Origin: Marinobacter sp. 1-4A
GTDB taxonomy: Bacteria > Pseudomonadota > Gammaproteobacteria > Pseudomonadales > Oleiphilaceae
Direction of reading: 5' to 3'
Assembly (NCBI RefSeq): GCF_016597725.1
Contig: NZ_VCGY01000002.1
Span: 372,001-436,000 of the forward strand
DNA: 64,000 bases
The position numbers and the translations under genes were made by a program. The notes under the pieces were generated by a model. That model had not been told where the DNA came from. It worked only from the letters and a program-made list of their open reading frames with translations, and did no database searches. This document shows, one piece after another, positions 35,915-46,503 of this stretch (the first letter of the stretch is position 1; each line of letters begins with the position of its first letter).

Positions 35915-36991
35915 ATGAAACAGCTTAGTCAGATCTATACGGTTTTACTACTGGTGGCACTACTGAGTGGCTGTACGACTTTCAGCTACTATTCTCAGGC
36001 CATTCGCGGCCACTTGGCTTTGACCATAGCCGGTAAGCCGGTAGACAGCTTTATCAACAGTGAAGACACCTCACCAGAGCTCCGTGACAAGTTGATTCTA
36101 TCCCGGCAGGCACTGCGTTTTGCAGATGAGCACCTCGGGCTCTCGTCCGGGGATGCCTTCACCGACTACGTGGTTCTTGAGCAGCCCTGGGTTGTGGTTA
36201 ACCTTGTTGCCGTGCCCGAGTTCTCTCTGCAACCGCACCAATGGTGCTACCCGATACTGGGATGCCAGGCTTACCGCGGGTACTTCCACCTTGAAGATGC
36301 TCGAAAAGAAGAAGCGAAATTTCGTGCTCAAGGCTACGACACTTTCCTTGGTGGCGTTACTGCCTACTCAACGCTGGGCTGGTTTGACGACCCACTGCAC
36401 TCCGGCTTTACCAATCTTGCCAATGACCGCATGGTGGCTCTAATGTTCCATGAGCTGGCCCATCAGGTGGTGTACATCAAAGGCGACACCGCCTTCAACG
36501 AGAGTTTTGCCACCGCCGTCGAGCTCGAAGGTTTAAAGCTATGGCTAACGCAAGAAGGCGACCCGGCAGCCTTTAAGCAGGCATTAATGCGGCTTGAGCT
36601 CCGCAACCATACCCATGCTCTGGTGGCAGATACAAATGCCAAACTGGAGCAGCTCTTTCAACAACAAGATGTGCTTTCTGAAGACAGTTTACGCAAGCGC
36701 AAGCAGCACCTTTTTGATGAACTCAATACACACTATGAACAATTGCTAGCCAGCGAGACCCTGAGCAAAATTGGCCCGTTCGGCCACCCTCCTGTCGACT
36801 TCAACAACGCCCGGGTGGCTCTTTTTACTCAATACAACCAGTACGTACCTGCCTTTCGACAATTACTGAAAGAGACCGGGTATGATTTTCCGGCTTTTTA
36901 TCGTGCCGTTGAATCTCTCTCCGAGCAGCCGGATGAAAGTCGCCAGCCAACACTGGACGTCCTATCAGAGCGGTTTGAAGAAAACTTTTGA
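35915..36991 (+). CDS. Lipoprotein aminopeptidase (COG4324-type)
   Basis: 358-residue lipoprotein: signal peptide with lipobox LLSGC, Cys about 19. The zinc-peptidase site is FHELAHQVVYIKGDTAFNES (HExxH plus a downstream NESFA glutamate), which is characteristic of the predicted aminopeptidase family COG4324. WCYPILGCQAYRGYF and STLGWFDDPL are also typical. It probably trims peptides at the periplasmic face of a membrane. The open frame begins at 35858, but ATG 35915 gives the signal peptide. Its last 27 bp overlap the end of argA on the other strand. Confidence 0.85.
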   Translation: MKQLSQIYTVLLLVALLSGCTTFSYYSQAIRGHLALTIAGKPVDSFINSEDTSPELRDKLILSRQALRFADEHLGLSSGDAFTDYVVLEQPWVVVNLVAVPEFSLQPHQWCYPILGCQAYRGYFHLEDARKEEAKFRAQGYDTFLGGVTAYSTLGWFDDPLHSGFTNLANDRMVALMFHELAHQVVYIKGDTAFNESFATAVELEGLKLWLTQEGDPAAFKQALMRLELRNHTHALVADTNAKLEQLFQQQDVLSEDSLRKRKQHLFDELNTHYEQLLASETLSKIGPFGHPPVDFNNARVALFTQYNQYVPAFRQLLKETGYDFPAFYRAVESLSEQPDESRQPTLDVLSERFEENF

Positions 36992-38272
36992 ATTACGCTG
37001 TGTGTTGTAGGCCGCTAGCTTTGGACCGGGCAGCGACTGAACAGTGCTGGGCTGGAAGCCGCGCTCACGAAACCAGTGTTCGGTTTGCGTGGTGAGTACA
37101 AACAGCTTTTGGATGCCTTGGCTGCGGGCGTGCTTTTCCACCATCAGCAAAATTTCATCACCACGACCTGCACGGCGATAGGCGGAATCGACTGCGAAGC
37201 AGGAGAGCTCACCCGCACCCTCATCCGGATAGTTGTGCAAAGCAGCGCAACCCACGATGGTGCCGTCGCGCTCGGCAACAACAAAATGTTCAATATCGGT
37301 TTCCAGCATTTCCCGCGACCGCCGTACCAGAATACCCTGCTCTTCCAGTGGTTCGATCAGCTCCAAAATACCGCCGATGTCCTCAGCCCGGGCCTGACGG
37401 ATCTGTTCATAGTGATCGCCGCTCACCAGAGTGCCTGTGCCATCTCGGGTAAACAGTTCCTCAAGCAAAGCGCCGTCGCTCTCGTAGCTGATAAAATGCG
37501 CCCGCCGAACACCTCTCACACAGGCGTCACAGGCAGCTCGCAGCAAGTCGGCATCGTGCCCCGTTACTGTGCCGTCCGCCAGCCTCTCGGGGGCTTGTCT
37601 GGCTGAAAGCTCGCGAATCAAAGAGCCGTCCTGCTCCAGCAAGCCTTGGTCATCAATAAACACAATCAGCTTTTCTGCCTGCAGTGCGGCCGCAACCTGA
37701 CTGCCCACGTCTTCGTAGGACAAGTTAAAAGCGTCTCCAGTGGGCGAATAGCCCATGGGCGGCAGCAATACGATATGGCCTAACTCCAGTAGCTTCTCAA
37801 TGCCAGCGACGTCTACACGGCGCACCTTGCCTGTGTAGCCGAAATCGATGCCATCCAGCACACCGACCGGTTTCGCGGTTACATAATTGCCACTGCTAAC
37901 CCGAATGCGAGCATTGTGCATGGGGGAATTCACAAGGCCCATGGACAGTTGGCTTTCTAGGTATGCGCGCAAGCCTCCCGTTGCCTCCATAGCCAATGGC
38001 AAATGGTTTTCCGGGGTGATACGCAAGTTGCGGGAAAAAGACGATTCTAGATCAGCCTCGTCCAGACGCCTCTGAATCTGCGGGCGTGAACCAAAGGCAA
38101 CAACCAGTCGCACACCCAGACTGCTCAACAAGGCGATGTCGTGAACGATGTTGATAAAGTTTTCATGTTCAAACGCATCACCGGGCAGGGTCAACACAAC
38201 CGTACGGCCACGGTGTGCATTGATATAAGGCGATGAGTGGCGGAATGAATGCAGCCAGCCGTTGGTTTTCAA
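36965..38272 (-). CDS. argA: Amino-acid N-acetyltransferase (N-acetylglutamate synthase)
   Basis: 435-residue ArgA, which acetylates glutamate in the first step of arginine synthesis. The N-terminal about 280 residues are an amino-acid-kinase-like domain (RTVVLTLPGDAFEHENF, HDIALLSSLGVRLVVAFGSR, YVTAKPVGVLDGIDFGYTGK), normally the arginine-feedback module. The C-terminal 140 residues are a GNAT domain (VGCAALHNYPDEGAGELSCF, YRRAGRGDEILLMVEKHARS). The start appears to be TTG at 38272, with GGGAAT seven bases upstream; no ATG or GTG nearby would retain the conserved MKTNGWLHSFR opening. Confidence 0.93.
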   Translation of the reverse strand: MKTNGWLHSFRHSSPYINAHRGRTVVLTLPGDAFEHENFINIVHDIALLSSLGVRLVVAFGSRPQIQRRLDEADLESSFSRNLRITPENHLPLAMEATGGLRAYLESQLSMGLVNSPMHNARIRVSSGNYVTAKPVGVLDGIDFGYTGKVRRVDVAGIEKLLELGHIVLLPPMGYSPTGDAFNLSYEDVGSQVAAALQAEKLIVFIDDQGLLEQDGSLIRELSARQAPERLADGTVTGHDADLLRAACDACVRGVRRAHFISYESDGALLEELFTRDGTGTLVSGDHYEQIRQARAEDIGGILELIEPLEEQGILVRRSREMLETDIEHFVVAERDGTIVGCAALHNYPDEGAGELSCFAVDSAYRRAGRGDEILLMVEKHARSQGIQKLFVLTTQTEHWFRERGFQPSTVQSLPGPKLAAYNTQRNSKVFFKPL

Positions 38273-38326
38273 ATGTTATTCCCCAATCGTATTTTCCGTG
38301 TTTTTTCGTACGCCCGCATACTCGGA

Positions 38327-38437
38327 GAGCGCTGTCAGGCACCCACTCCAAAACCGTGGAGCGCCAAGGATGGCGCGACCGAGCCCTACATGGACGTATT
38401 TACGGGCGTGTTTTGGGGTGGGTGCCTGACAGCGCTC
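38327..38437 (+). repeat. Dispersed inverted-repeat element, copy 2 (between argE and argA)
   Basis: Two 28-bp arms (38327-38354 and 38410-38437) are complementary at 27 of 28 positions around a 55-bp centre. The centre contains GCGCCAAGGATGGCGC (38361-38376) and GAGCCCTACATGGACGTATT, then TACGGGCGTGTTTT. The core is nearly identical to that of copy 1 (9499-9610), but the arm sequences are different. On this strand it reads opposite to argE-argA transcription. Confidence 0.85.
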
Positions 38438-38465
38438 CACCCCTCATTCTGGCGCGCCAAATTGC

Positions 38466-39662
38466 TCAAAGACAGAACTGCCTGATTAGGCCTTTGAGTA
38501 TCTTTACCGTGGGTTCCAGTTGCGAGAGCTCTATAAACTCATCTGGCTGGTGAGCCTGGTCAATTGAACCTGGGCCAAGCACCAGAGTTTCCATACCAAG
38601 TTTTTGCAGCCAGGGAGCCTCGGTTGCAAAAGCAACGGCATGTGCGGTGTGGCCAGTAAGCTGTTCACAGGCCTTCACCAGCGCCGCATCGGCTGGCGTC
38701 TCAAATGGCGGCACACCATCAAACAGCGGCTCAAACTCCATCGCCAGTTCACGACGCTCCGCCAATGGCCGAAGCCGGTGCAAAATATCCTGACGCAGAT
38801 TTTCCATGCTCATTCCGGGCAACGGGCGCAGGTCAAAGTGCAGCTCGCACCGAGCGCAAATGCGGTTGGGGTTATCGCCACCATGAATGCAACCAAGGTT
38901 AAGTGTTGGCACTTGCACATCAAAATTCGGGTTGGTGTACTGTGCCTGCCAATCAGCGCGCAAGGTCAGAAGCTCACCGAGGGCTTCGTGCATGCCTTCG
39001 AGGGCGTTGCGGCCTAAACCCGGGTCCGAGGAGTGGCCGGACTGCCCCTCAAAGGTAAGCCGCTCCATCATGATACCTTTGTGCATGCGGACGGGCCGAA
39101 GGCTCGTGGGCTCACCGATAACCGCGTAGCGGGCTTTCGGCTTGCCCGCTTCCGCAAGCGCTCTGGCGCCGTTCATGGAGGTTTCTTCGTCAGCGGTGGC
39201 GAGAATGATCAGCGGCTGCTTCAGGTCAGCAGCGGCGAATTCTCGGGCGGCTTCGATGGCTAGAGGAAAAAAGCCCTTCATGTCGCAGGTGCCCAAACCG
39301 TACCAGCGGTTGTCGCGCTCGGTTAGGGTAAAAGGGTCGCTCTGCCAGCGTTTGTCATCAAAAGGAACCGTATCCGTATGGCCAGCAAGAACCAACCCGC
39401 CGGAGCCACTGCCCAGCGTTGCAATGAGGTTATACTTGCCGGGCATTTCTGGTACTGCCAGCAACTCAACAGAGAAACCCAGTGCCTCCAGCCACTCGCC
39501 AAGTGTTCGCACTACGGGTTCGTTGCTGTGATCCCATTCAGCGGATGCGCTACTGATGGATGGCAGCGAGATCAGTGTAGTTAGCATTTCCCGCACATCG
39601 GGGACTGTTTCAGCTCTGTTGATTACCTTGCGACTGCCAACATCGTTGCCTAACTGCGGCAT
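38466..39662 (-). CDS. argE: Acetylornithine deacetylase
   Basis: 398-residue M20-family zinc hydrolase that releases ornithine from N-acetylornithine. Metal and catalytic residues are visible: VLAGHTDTVPFDD, GLGTCDMKGFF, ATADEETSMNGARALA and YAVIGEPTSLRPVRMHKG; FATEAPWLQKLGMETLVLGP gives the C-terminal metal region. GAGGAG precedes the ATG. It is upstream of argA in transcription, separated by the 193-bp gap carrying the repeat element. Confidence 0.94.
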   Translation of the reverse strand: MPQLGNDVGSRKVINRAETVPDVREMLTTLISLPSISSASAEWDHSNEPVVRTLGEWLEALGFSVELLAVPEMPGKYNLIATLGSGSGGLVLAGHTDTVPFDDKRWQSDPFTLTERDNRWYGLGTCDMKGFFPLAIEAAREFAAADLKQPLIILATADEETSMNGARALAEAGKPKARYAVIGEPTSLRPVRMHKGIMMERLTFEGQSGHSSDPGLGRNALEGMHEALGELLTLRADWQAQYTNPNFDVQVPTLNLGCIHGGDNPNRICARCELHFDLRPLPGMSMENLRQDILHRLRPLAERRELAMEFEPLFDGVPPFETPADAALVKACEQLTGHTAHAVAFATEAPWLQKLGMETLVLGPGSIDQAHQPDEFIELSQLEPTVKILKGLIRQFCL

Positions 39663-39689
39663 TATTTCTCCTCGCTCCGGGACGGAGCG

Positions 39690-40943
39690 TTATTGTGTCT
39701 GGCCCCGACGCCAGACTTCAAACGCTGTAATTGCTCGGATAGCAATGGGATAGGCTACCTCGCCTCCCGCCATTTCACGGGCGACTTCCAGTTCCTGTTC
39801 GTCAGCACTCGCCAGGCGACCTTTCACCAAATTCCCGTTCGAGAGGGTCACCCGCACCTTGCGGCCAACCCATGCGGTTGCTGTCTCAAGGTTTTCCGGG
39901 TGCCAGCTAGCAACCTCCGGGTTCTCGCGGGGGACAACTGGCTCCAACGCCGCTTTGGGTGGTTCCTGCACAATGGGTTCCGCTTTTTTCAGAAACACAT
40001 CCGGTACCATGGCGCCATTGTATTCCACTGCCCAGGCCAAAGTGCCATCCGCACTTTCATCCTGCGCGCGCACAGGTATTCCGAGGGTTTCTGAGCCCGA
40101 TTGCACAGAGGCTGTTATTTCTCCGCCCTCAAGCAACCACTGCCGGTAGAGCGCCAATAGTTGACCGCTGGGGCGCCAGCCTCGGGCTTTCAGCCCGGTT
40201 TCGAAGGTTGCCAGTGCCCGTGCAGCCCATTGCGATGCCTCCAGCCCCGACTCTCTGGCGCAATAAGCTGCGACCCGGCGCATAAGCCCGCCGTCTCTTA
40301 GAGTAACTTCTAGGGGTTGGGTCGAACTCGTTAACGTCGTTTCGGGAGACACAAGGCTGATACGGGCGCCCGGCCAGTTAATCTCCAGACTGCCGGTATT
40401 GGCCGTGTTCAATTCAATATGGAGCTGTCCGGGTGTCTGGCTAAGGACCAGCTCGCCAGTCAGACGGGTGATCCCCATGCGCAAAAGGTCACCACTACCT
40501 AGCTGTTGGCGTGGATCTGGCGCGCAGGGAAGTGCGAACAACGCTGCTTGTTCGCGACCGTCGACGCCTCCTGCCGTTACCCAGTTGCGGAACATGGTTG
40601 CTTCAAGCACCAACGCCAATCCCTCGGCCTGCAACGACCAATTGACTGGCAACTCAGCCGGATTAGCAAGTGCTTCGAGCAAAGCAACAGGGGAGCCTGC
40701 GTCGAATTCCGCGCGGCCAATCACCAGAGGCTGGGTAAGTTCAAAACCTTGCCAAGCGGCTCCGGATAGAACCAGACGACCTTCAATGCCCGAGCCAATT
40801 TTGCCACGCTCTAAAACACCGGTCTCACTCAGCGCCTGACGTGCTTCCGCCATACGCTGGTCCGCCAGCCACCAAACTCCGGCCTTGAATGCGGCAAATC
40901 CAATCAGAGCAGCCAGTACCAGAGTTGTGAACAGGCGTTTCAT
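39690..40943 (-). CDS. Membrane-anchored hypothetical protein with Sm-like C-terminus
   Basis: 417 residues; I do not recognise a named family. One N-terminal membrane segment (LFTTLVLAALIGFAAFKAG) is followed by a large soluble region of beta-rich character (IEGRLVLSGAAWQGFELTQP), a Pro/Glu-rich linker around residues 320-350, and a C-terminal module, VGRKVRVTLSNGNLVKGRLA, ending in TAFEVWRR, which has the look of a small Sm-like/LSm beta barrel. It is embedded between argE and argB with short gaps, so it is co-transcribed with arginine genes. Function unknown; a periplasmic location is inferred from the single N-terminal anchor. Confidence 0.8.
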   Translation of the reverse strand: MKRLFTTLVLAALIGFAAFKAGVWWLADQRMAEARQALSETGVLERGKIGSGIEGRLVLSGAAWQGFELTQPLVIGRAEFDAGSPVALLEALANPAELPVNWSLQAEGLALVLEATMFRNWVTAGGVDGREQAALFALPCAPDPRQQLGSGDLLRMGITRLTGELVLSQTPGQLHIELNTANTGSLEINWPGARISLVSPETTLTSSTQPLEVTLRDGGLMRRVAAYCARESGLEASQWAARALATFETGLKARGWRPSGQLLALYRQWLLEGGEITASVQSGSETLGIPVRAQDESADGTLAWAVEYNGAMVPDVFLKKAEPIVQEPPKAALEPVVPRENPEVASWHPENLETATAWVGRKVRVTLSNGNLVKGRLASADEQELEVAREMAGGEVAYPIAIRAITAFEVWRRGQTQ

Positions 40944-40967
40944 CCAAAAAATCCTTCAGCGGCGCCG

Positions 40968-41873
<906 letters not shown>

Positions 41874-41915
41874 TTAATAAATCAAAATTAAAATCAAAAA
41901 CCTTAGGGGCATACG

Positions 41916-44573
41916 TCAGAACTCAGCCACAAGGTCCGGCGCCACCTTTTGTAGCTGGCTCCGGAAAATGTCTTTTATCCGCGCCAGAGCTTCTTCTGTT
42001 TCAGCTTCGAAGCGAAGTACCAAAACTGGCGTCGTATTAGAAGCCCGGCATAATCCCCAGCCGTCTGCATAATCCACTCGAATGCCGTCTATGGTGCTGA
42101 TATTGCCGTCGCCAAACTCTCCTTCTTGGCCCAGCCGCTCCATAATGGAAAACTTGCTGCTTTCGGTGACCTCTACATTAAGCTCCGGTGTGCTGATGTC
42201 CTCAGGGAAGTCCTCAAACACTTCTTCGCTGTGGCGGTCTTCAATGCCCAGTATCTCCAGAAGTCTGGCGGCAGCATACAACCCGTCATCAAAGCCGTAC
42301 CAGCGCTCTGCAAAGAAAATATGGCCACTCATCTCACCCGCTAACAAGGCGCCGGTTTCTTTCATTTTGGCCTTCATCAGTGAATGACCGGTCTTCCACA
42401 TAATGGGACGCCCGCCAGACTCTGAAATCACGCTGGCAAGCCGACGGCTGCATTTCACATCGTAAAGCACATCCGCACCGGGGTTCCGTGAAACCACATC
42501 ACGGGCAAACAGCATCAACAAACGGTCCGGCCAGATAATCTTGCCGGTATTGGTCACCAGACCCAGCCGGTCGCCATCGCCATCAAAGGCCACCCCAAGA
42601 TCTGCACCTTCCGCTTTGACTCGTTCAATCAAGTCTGCAAGATTGGCTGGCTTGCCGGGGTCCGGGTGATGATTCGGGAAATCCCCATCAACTTCACAGT
42701 ACAGCGGGACCACTTCGCAACCAAGCTCTTCAATCAACATGGGGCCCAGCTCGCCTGCAATACCATTACCTGCATCGACAACCACTTTGAGCGGCGCCGC
42801 AACGGCAATATCACCCACGATGCGATCAAGGTACGCCCGACGCACGTCCTCAGACGATTGAGTGCCACGGCCAGCCGCAAGATTACCCGACTTTATGCGC
42901 TGGAATAGAGACATGATTGCGTCGCCGGAGAGGGTTTCACCCCCCAACATGATCTTGAGGCCGTTGTAGTTTGCCGGGTTGTGACTACCCGTCACCATGA
43001 CACCCGAACCATTCTCAAGATGATGGGTTGCAAAATACAACACAGGCGTTGGTACCGCACCCACATGGATAACGTTACAGCCCGATGCCATAACCCCTCT
43101 GGCAAGCGCATCCGCCAGCTCGGGGCTTGAGTGGCGGCCATCGTAACCTATGCATAGTGATGCCAAGCCGCGGCTGATGGCTTCGGAGCCTATAGCGGCG
43201 CCAATTTTCTCAACAATGGCTGCCGAAAGCGTCTCGCCAACAATGCCACGGATATCGTAAGCCCGGAATATATTGGGCGATATTTCAATGGCAGGCTCGC
43301 TGGATTCTTCAACTCCCAGAATGTCTTCGTCGCTAAAAAACGAGCTTTCGTCGTTACTGCTGCCAAAGCCTAAAACGTCTTCATCGCCATCGAGCATGTC
43401 AATGTCTGGCAGCTCCTTATCCTGAAACAGCGGCTCGGCATCGTCTGTTTCAACCGCTCTTGCACCCTTGGTGGGGGCAGCAGGCATAGGCTTGACCTTC
43501 TCGGAAGCCTTCGCCAAACGTTTATCCACAACCTGCGACAGCCTGTAAAGCACCTCCGAGGTGGACCCAACTATATCCCACTGGAAGTTGGGCAGCTTTT
43601 GTCGCTCACCACTAAACACCTTGTGGGCCCACTGCACGAGGTTGGTTACTTCGTGGCGCAGGCTCTTTTGAGCGTTAACCAACAACACCCACACCACTAT
43701 GGCGGCGATGAGTACAGGCACGCCAACCAGCAGTGCGAGCAACAGAATATTAACCGGCGGCGCTGCCAAAGCACCCGGCTTATAGGAAATGCTCCAATCG
43801 GGATTAGCGAGGACTCTGGTCTCCGTTGCGCTTGCGGCTACGCCTGAACTGGTGCCGCCACTGAGGAACGTACGAGAGGCGCCGGAAACGGTTTGTATCA
43901 ACGCCAATTCTCCTCCGAGCTGCGTATTAACCACGGAAAGCAGCGGTTGCAGCACAGAGGCATCAAAAACCACGAGCAGACTCCCTACAATAGCCTTGCT
44001 GGACGGATTGCGCACCGGCGCTGCCATTTGCACATACCAGCGGTTTTCACGGGGGAAGGCATCCGGGTGCAAGGGCTGGCTGTTTTCAGCCCGCCGGGCC
44101 AACTCTAGCCCGGCGAATCCAAGCAGACCGCTGCCGGTCCGCGGAACTTGGCGATAGGGGAACAGAAACGCCGCCTGCACGCCCGGTAAAGCGGTGCTTA
44201 GTCTCTGCTGAACGGCCCCGGAATCCCCACCCTCAATTAACGCACCCACCACGTGAGGTTGGGTTGCCAAACCATTGACGCTCTGCTGCATCAATGTGAG
44301 GTATTGGCCTATGCGCTGAGCGGCAGCGTCGGCTTCCACACTTTTCCAAGCATTAAAACGCTTGTCGGCAGCTGGCTGCAGCACCAGAAAATGCATTAGA
44401 ACCACGGCAACCAGTCCCGCCGCAAAAACGACCAACGATTGCTTTACAGCCGTCGAGCCAAGGTGTTTCAGCTTAGAGCCTGCAGCAGCCCGGGCTTTCG
44501 GTTTTTTTTCTGCTTTGGCAGCCGGTTGTTCATCAGCAGTTGCTTCAGACGACTTCTTCTTACCCAGCTTCAT
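41916..44573 (-). CDS. algC: Phosphomannomutase/phosphoglucomutase AlgC with N-terminal membrane sensor-like extension
   Basis: 885 residues. The C-terminal about 455 residues are a complete alpha-D-phosphohexomutase: FRAYDIRGIVGETL, phosphoserine loop VMVTGSHNPANYNGLK, metal loop FDGDGDRLGLV and sugar loop LAGEMSGHIFF. The N-terminal about 430 residues contain two membrane segments (VVFAAGLVAVVLMHFLVL and LLLALLVGVPVLIAAIVV) flanking a periplasmic region of about 200 residues that resembles a cache/double-cache sensor, then an acidic cytoplasmic linker. It makes Man-1-P and Glc-1-P for LPS and exopolysaccharide. It lies between dut and argB as in Pseudomonas. Confidence 0.93.
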   Translation of the reverse strand: MKLGKKKSSEATADEQPAAKAEKKPKARAAAGSKLKHLGSTAVKQSLVVFAAGLVAVVLMHFLVLQPAADKRFNAWKSVEADAAAQRIGQYLTLMQQSVNGLATQPHVVGALIEGGDSGAVQQRLSTALPGVQAAFLFPYRQVPRTGSGLLGFAGLELARRAENSQPLHPDAFPRENRWYVQMAAPVRNPSSKAIVGSLLVVFDASVLQPLLSVVNTQLGGELALIQTVSGASRTFLSGGTSSGVAASATETRVLANPDWSISYKPGALAAPPVNILLLALLVGVPVLIAAIVVWVLLVNAQKSLRHEVTNLVQWAHKVFSGERQKLPNFQWDIVGSTSEVLYRLSQVVDKRLAKASEKVKPMPAAPTKGARAVETDDAEPLFQDKELPDIDMLDGDEDVLGFGSSNDESSFFSDEDILGVEESSEPAIEISPNIFRAYDIRGIVGETLSAAIVEKIGAAIGSEAISRGLASLCIGYDGRHSSPELADALARGVMASGCNVIHVGAVPTPVLYFATHHLENGSGVMVTGSHNPANYNGLKIMLGGETLSGDAIMSLFQRIKSGNLAAGRGTQSSEDVRRAYLDRIVGDIAVAAPLKVVVDAGNGIAGELGPMLIEELGCEVVPLYCEVDGDFPNHHPDPGKPANLADLIERVKAEGADLGVAFDGDGDRLGLVTNTGKIIWPDRLLMLFARDVVSRNPGADVLYDVKCSRRLASVISESGGRPIMWKTGHSLMKAKMKETGALLAGEMSGHIFFAERWYGFDDGLYAAARLLEILGIEDRHSEEVFEDFPEDISTPELNVEVTESSKFSIMERLGQEGEFGDGNISTIDGIRVDYADGWGLCRASNTTPVLVLRFEAETEEALARIKDIFRSQLQKVAPDLVAEF

Positions 44574-44664
44574 AGTTCATCCTGCGAATTATCTTTTTGT
44601 CCTGGACAAGCACGTATCGGCAAAGTATAGACGCCACGACAGGTTTCTGCGTTAAGGCTTAAGG

Positions 44665-45126
44665 CTACTGGGTTCCGGTAGACCCAAATCCGCCCTCGCC
44701 CCTTGAACTGACATCAAACTCCGAAACTATTTCAAAGTCGGCTTGAATCACAGGCACCAGCACCAGCTGGGCTATGCGCTCCCCAACGTCTACCGTAAAG
44801 GCTGTATTGCCACGATTCCAGCAGGACACCATCAACTCACCCTGATAATCAGAATCAATCAGACCTACCAAATTACCTAGCACAATACCGTGTTTGTGCC
44901 CCAGCCCACTTCGGGGCAGAATCATCGCGGCCAGAGACGGGTCGGCAATGTGGATGGAAAGCCCGGTTCGAATTAACACTGTCTCGCCTGGCGCTAATGT
45001 TATAGGGCTATCGAGACAGGCCCGCAAATCCAGACCGGCAGAGCCTTCAGTGGCGTACTCTGGGAAGGCAATTTCGTTACCAATCCGGTCATCGAGAATG
45101 CGTACCTGTAAGTTCTTTTTGCTCAT
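44665..45126 (-). CDS. dut: Deoxyuridine 5'-triphosphate nucleotidohydrolase
   Basis: 153-residue trimeric dUTPase that prevents uracil incorporation and supplies dUMP. All five motifs are visible: [30 protein letters not shown] (uracil-binding), [10 protein letters not shown] and the flexible C-terminal GEGGFGSTG. It begins two bases after the coaBC stop, so they are co-transcribed. Confidence 0.96.
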   Translation of the reverse strand: MSKKNLQVRILDDRIGNEIAFPEYATEGSAGLDLRACLDSPITLAPGETVLIRTGLSIHIADPSLAAMILPRSGLGHKHGIVLGNLVGLIDSDYQGELMVSCWNRGNTAFTVDVGERIAQLVLVPVIQADFEIVSEFDVSSRGEGGFGSTGTQ

Positions 45127-45127
45127 A

Positions 45128-46327
45128 TTATTCCTGCTTCAGCCGTTCGCCAATAAGCTCTATCAAGCGTGAGGCAATACGTTTTTTAGTGTCTGGGCCT
45201 ATCGTTTCCTGCCCACCCGACCAGAATACCGTCACCGCGTTGTCATCACTGTTGAAGCCCAACCCCGGAGCCGACACATCGTTGGCAACAATCATGTGCA
45301 ATTTTTTGCGCTGCATTTTTTCTTTGGCGTACCGGGCAACGTCTGAGGTTTCAGCAGCAAAACCCACCGTGAATGGCGCATCTGAGCGCGCTGCAATGGT
45401 CGCTAATGTGTCGGGATTCCGTGTGAGAGGCAGTGTCATGGTCTCATTGGACTTTTTGATCTTGTTGCTGGCGCAATTTTCAGGCCGGTAATCCGCCACT
45501 GCAGCGGTTGCAACGAACAAGTCACAGCCTTCATCAACAGCTAACGAAGCTGCTTTCAACATATCCTCGGCTGTAACGACAGCGCGAACGTCGACGCCCG
45601 CCGGAGCCTCCAAGTTGACCGGCCCGCTAACCAGAACAACCTTGGCACCAGCATCTCTTGCAGCCGCCGCCAGTGCGTAGCCCATCTTGCCCGAACTGTG
45701 ATTGCTGATATAGCGCACCGGATCGATCGGCTCACGGGTTGGGCCTGCGGTGATAACAACACGCTTTCCTGCAAGCCCTTTGGCGCCATGCTGCTTATCC
45801 ATAATCAAGTCAGCAATCATTGCAGCCTCAAGCATACGCCCTGGCCCATGATCACCACAGGCTTGCTCACCTTGATCCGGCCCCCAGAGCGTAATTTGCG
45901 AGTCGCTCGCCAGCAAACGAATATTGCGCTGGGTACGCTCGTTACCCCACATTGCCTGATTCATAGCTGGTGCCACAGCGATTGGGGCTACGGTTGCACA
46001 ACAAACCGTCGTTAGCAGGTCGTTAGCCATTCCTTGAGCGAGCCTTGCGATAAAATCTGCGGAGGCAGGGGCAATAACCACCTGATCGGCCCATTTCGCC
46101 AGCTCTATGTGCCCCATGCCAGCCTCGGCCTCTGGGTCAAGCAACGACGTACGCACCGGCTCGCCACTTAGGGCCTGAAAAGTCAGAGGCGTCACAAAGG
46201 CTTCCGCCCCTTGGGTCATAACTACCCTAACCTCGTAGCCAGCCTTTTTAAGCAGGCGCACAAGCTCGGCACTTTTATAGGCTGCAATGCCACCGGTTAT
46301 GCCCAGCAGGATGTTTCTGACGGCCAT
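45128..46327 (-). CDS. coaBC: Bifunctional phosphopantothenoylcysteine decarboxylase/phosphopantothenate-cysteine ligase
   Basis: 399-residue enzyme for two coenzyme A steps. The N-terminal flavoprotein half shows [28 protein letters not shown] and [14 protein letters not shown] (catalytic Cys region). The C-terminal ligase half shows [38 protein letters not shown] and the catalytic KIKK motif in SNKIKKSNE. The start at 46327 gives MAVRNILLG; the frame upstream to 46372 is not needed. It is divergent from radC. Confidence 0.95.
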   Translation of the reverse strand: MAVRNILLGITGGIAAYKSAELVRLLKKAGYEVRVVMTQGAEAFVTPLTFQALSGEPVRTSLLDPEAEAGMGHIELAKWADQVVIAPASADFIARLAQGMANDLLTTVCCATVAPIAVAPAMNQAMWGNERTQRNIRLLASDSQITLWGPDQGEQACGDHGPGRMLEAAMIADLIMDKQHGAKGLAGKRVVITAGPTREPIDPVRYISNHSSGKMGYALAAAARDAGAKVVLVSGPVNLEAPAGVDVRAVVTAEDMLKAASLAVDEGCDLFVATAAVADYRPENCASNKIKKSNETMTLPLTRNPDTLATIAARSDAPFTVGFAAETSDVARYAKEKMQRKKLHMIVANDVSAPGLGFNSDDNAVTVFWSGGQETIGPDTKKRIASRLIELIGERLKQE

Positions 46328-46503
46328 AAAGGCTCCGTATCCGCTTAAAATGAAAGGCTTATAAGATAGCACGCTCTGACATTACCGACAGCCTGCAAGA
46401 CCCTCCACACGTTTACCAATTGTTACTTTTTGGAGTAGTCTGTGTAACTGAAAAGCGCACAGGAAGCGCTAAACCCCTTCAATCAATATGCAAGGAAGCC
46501 GAA

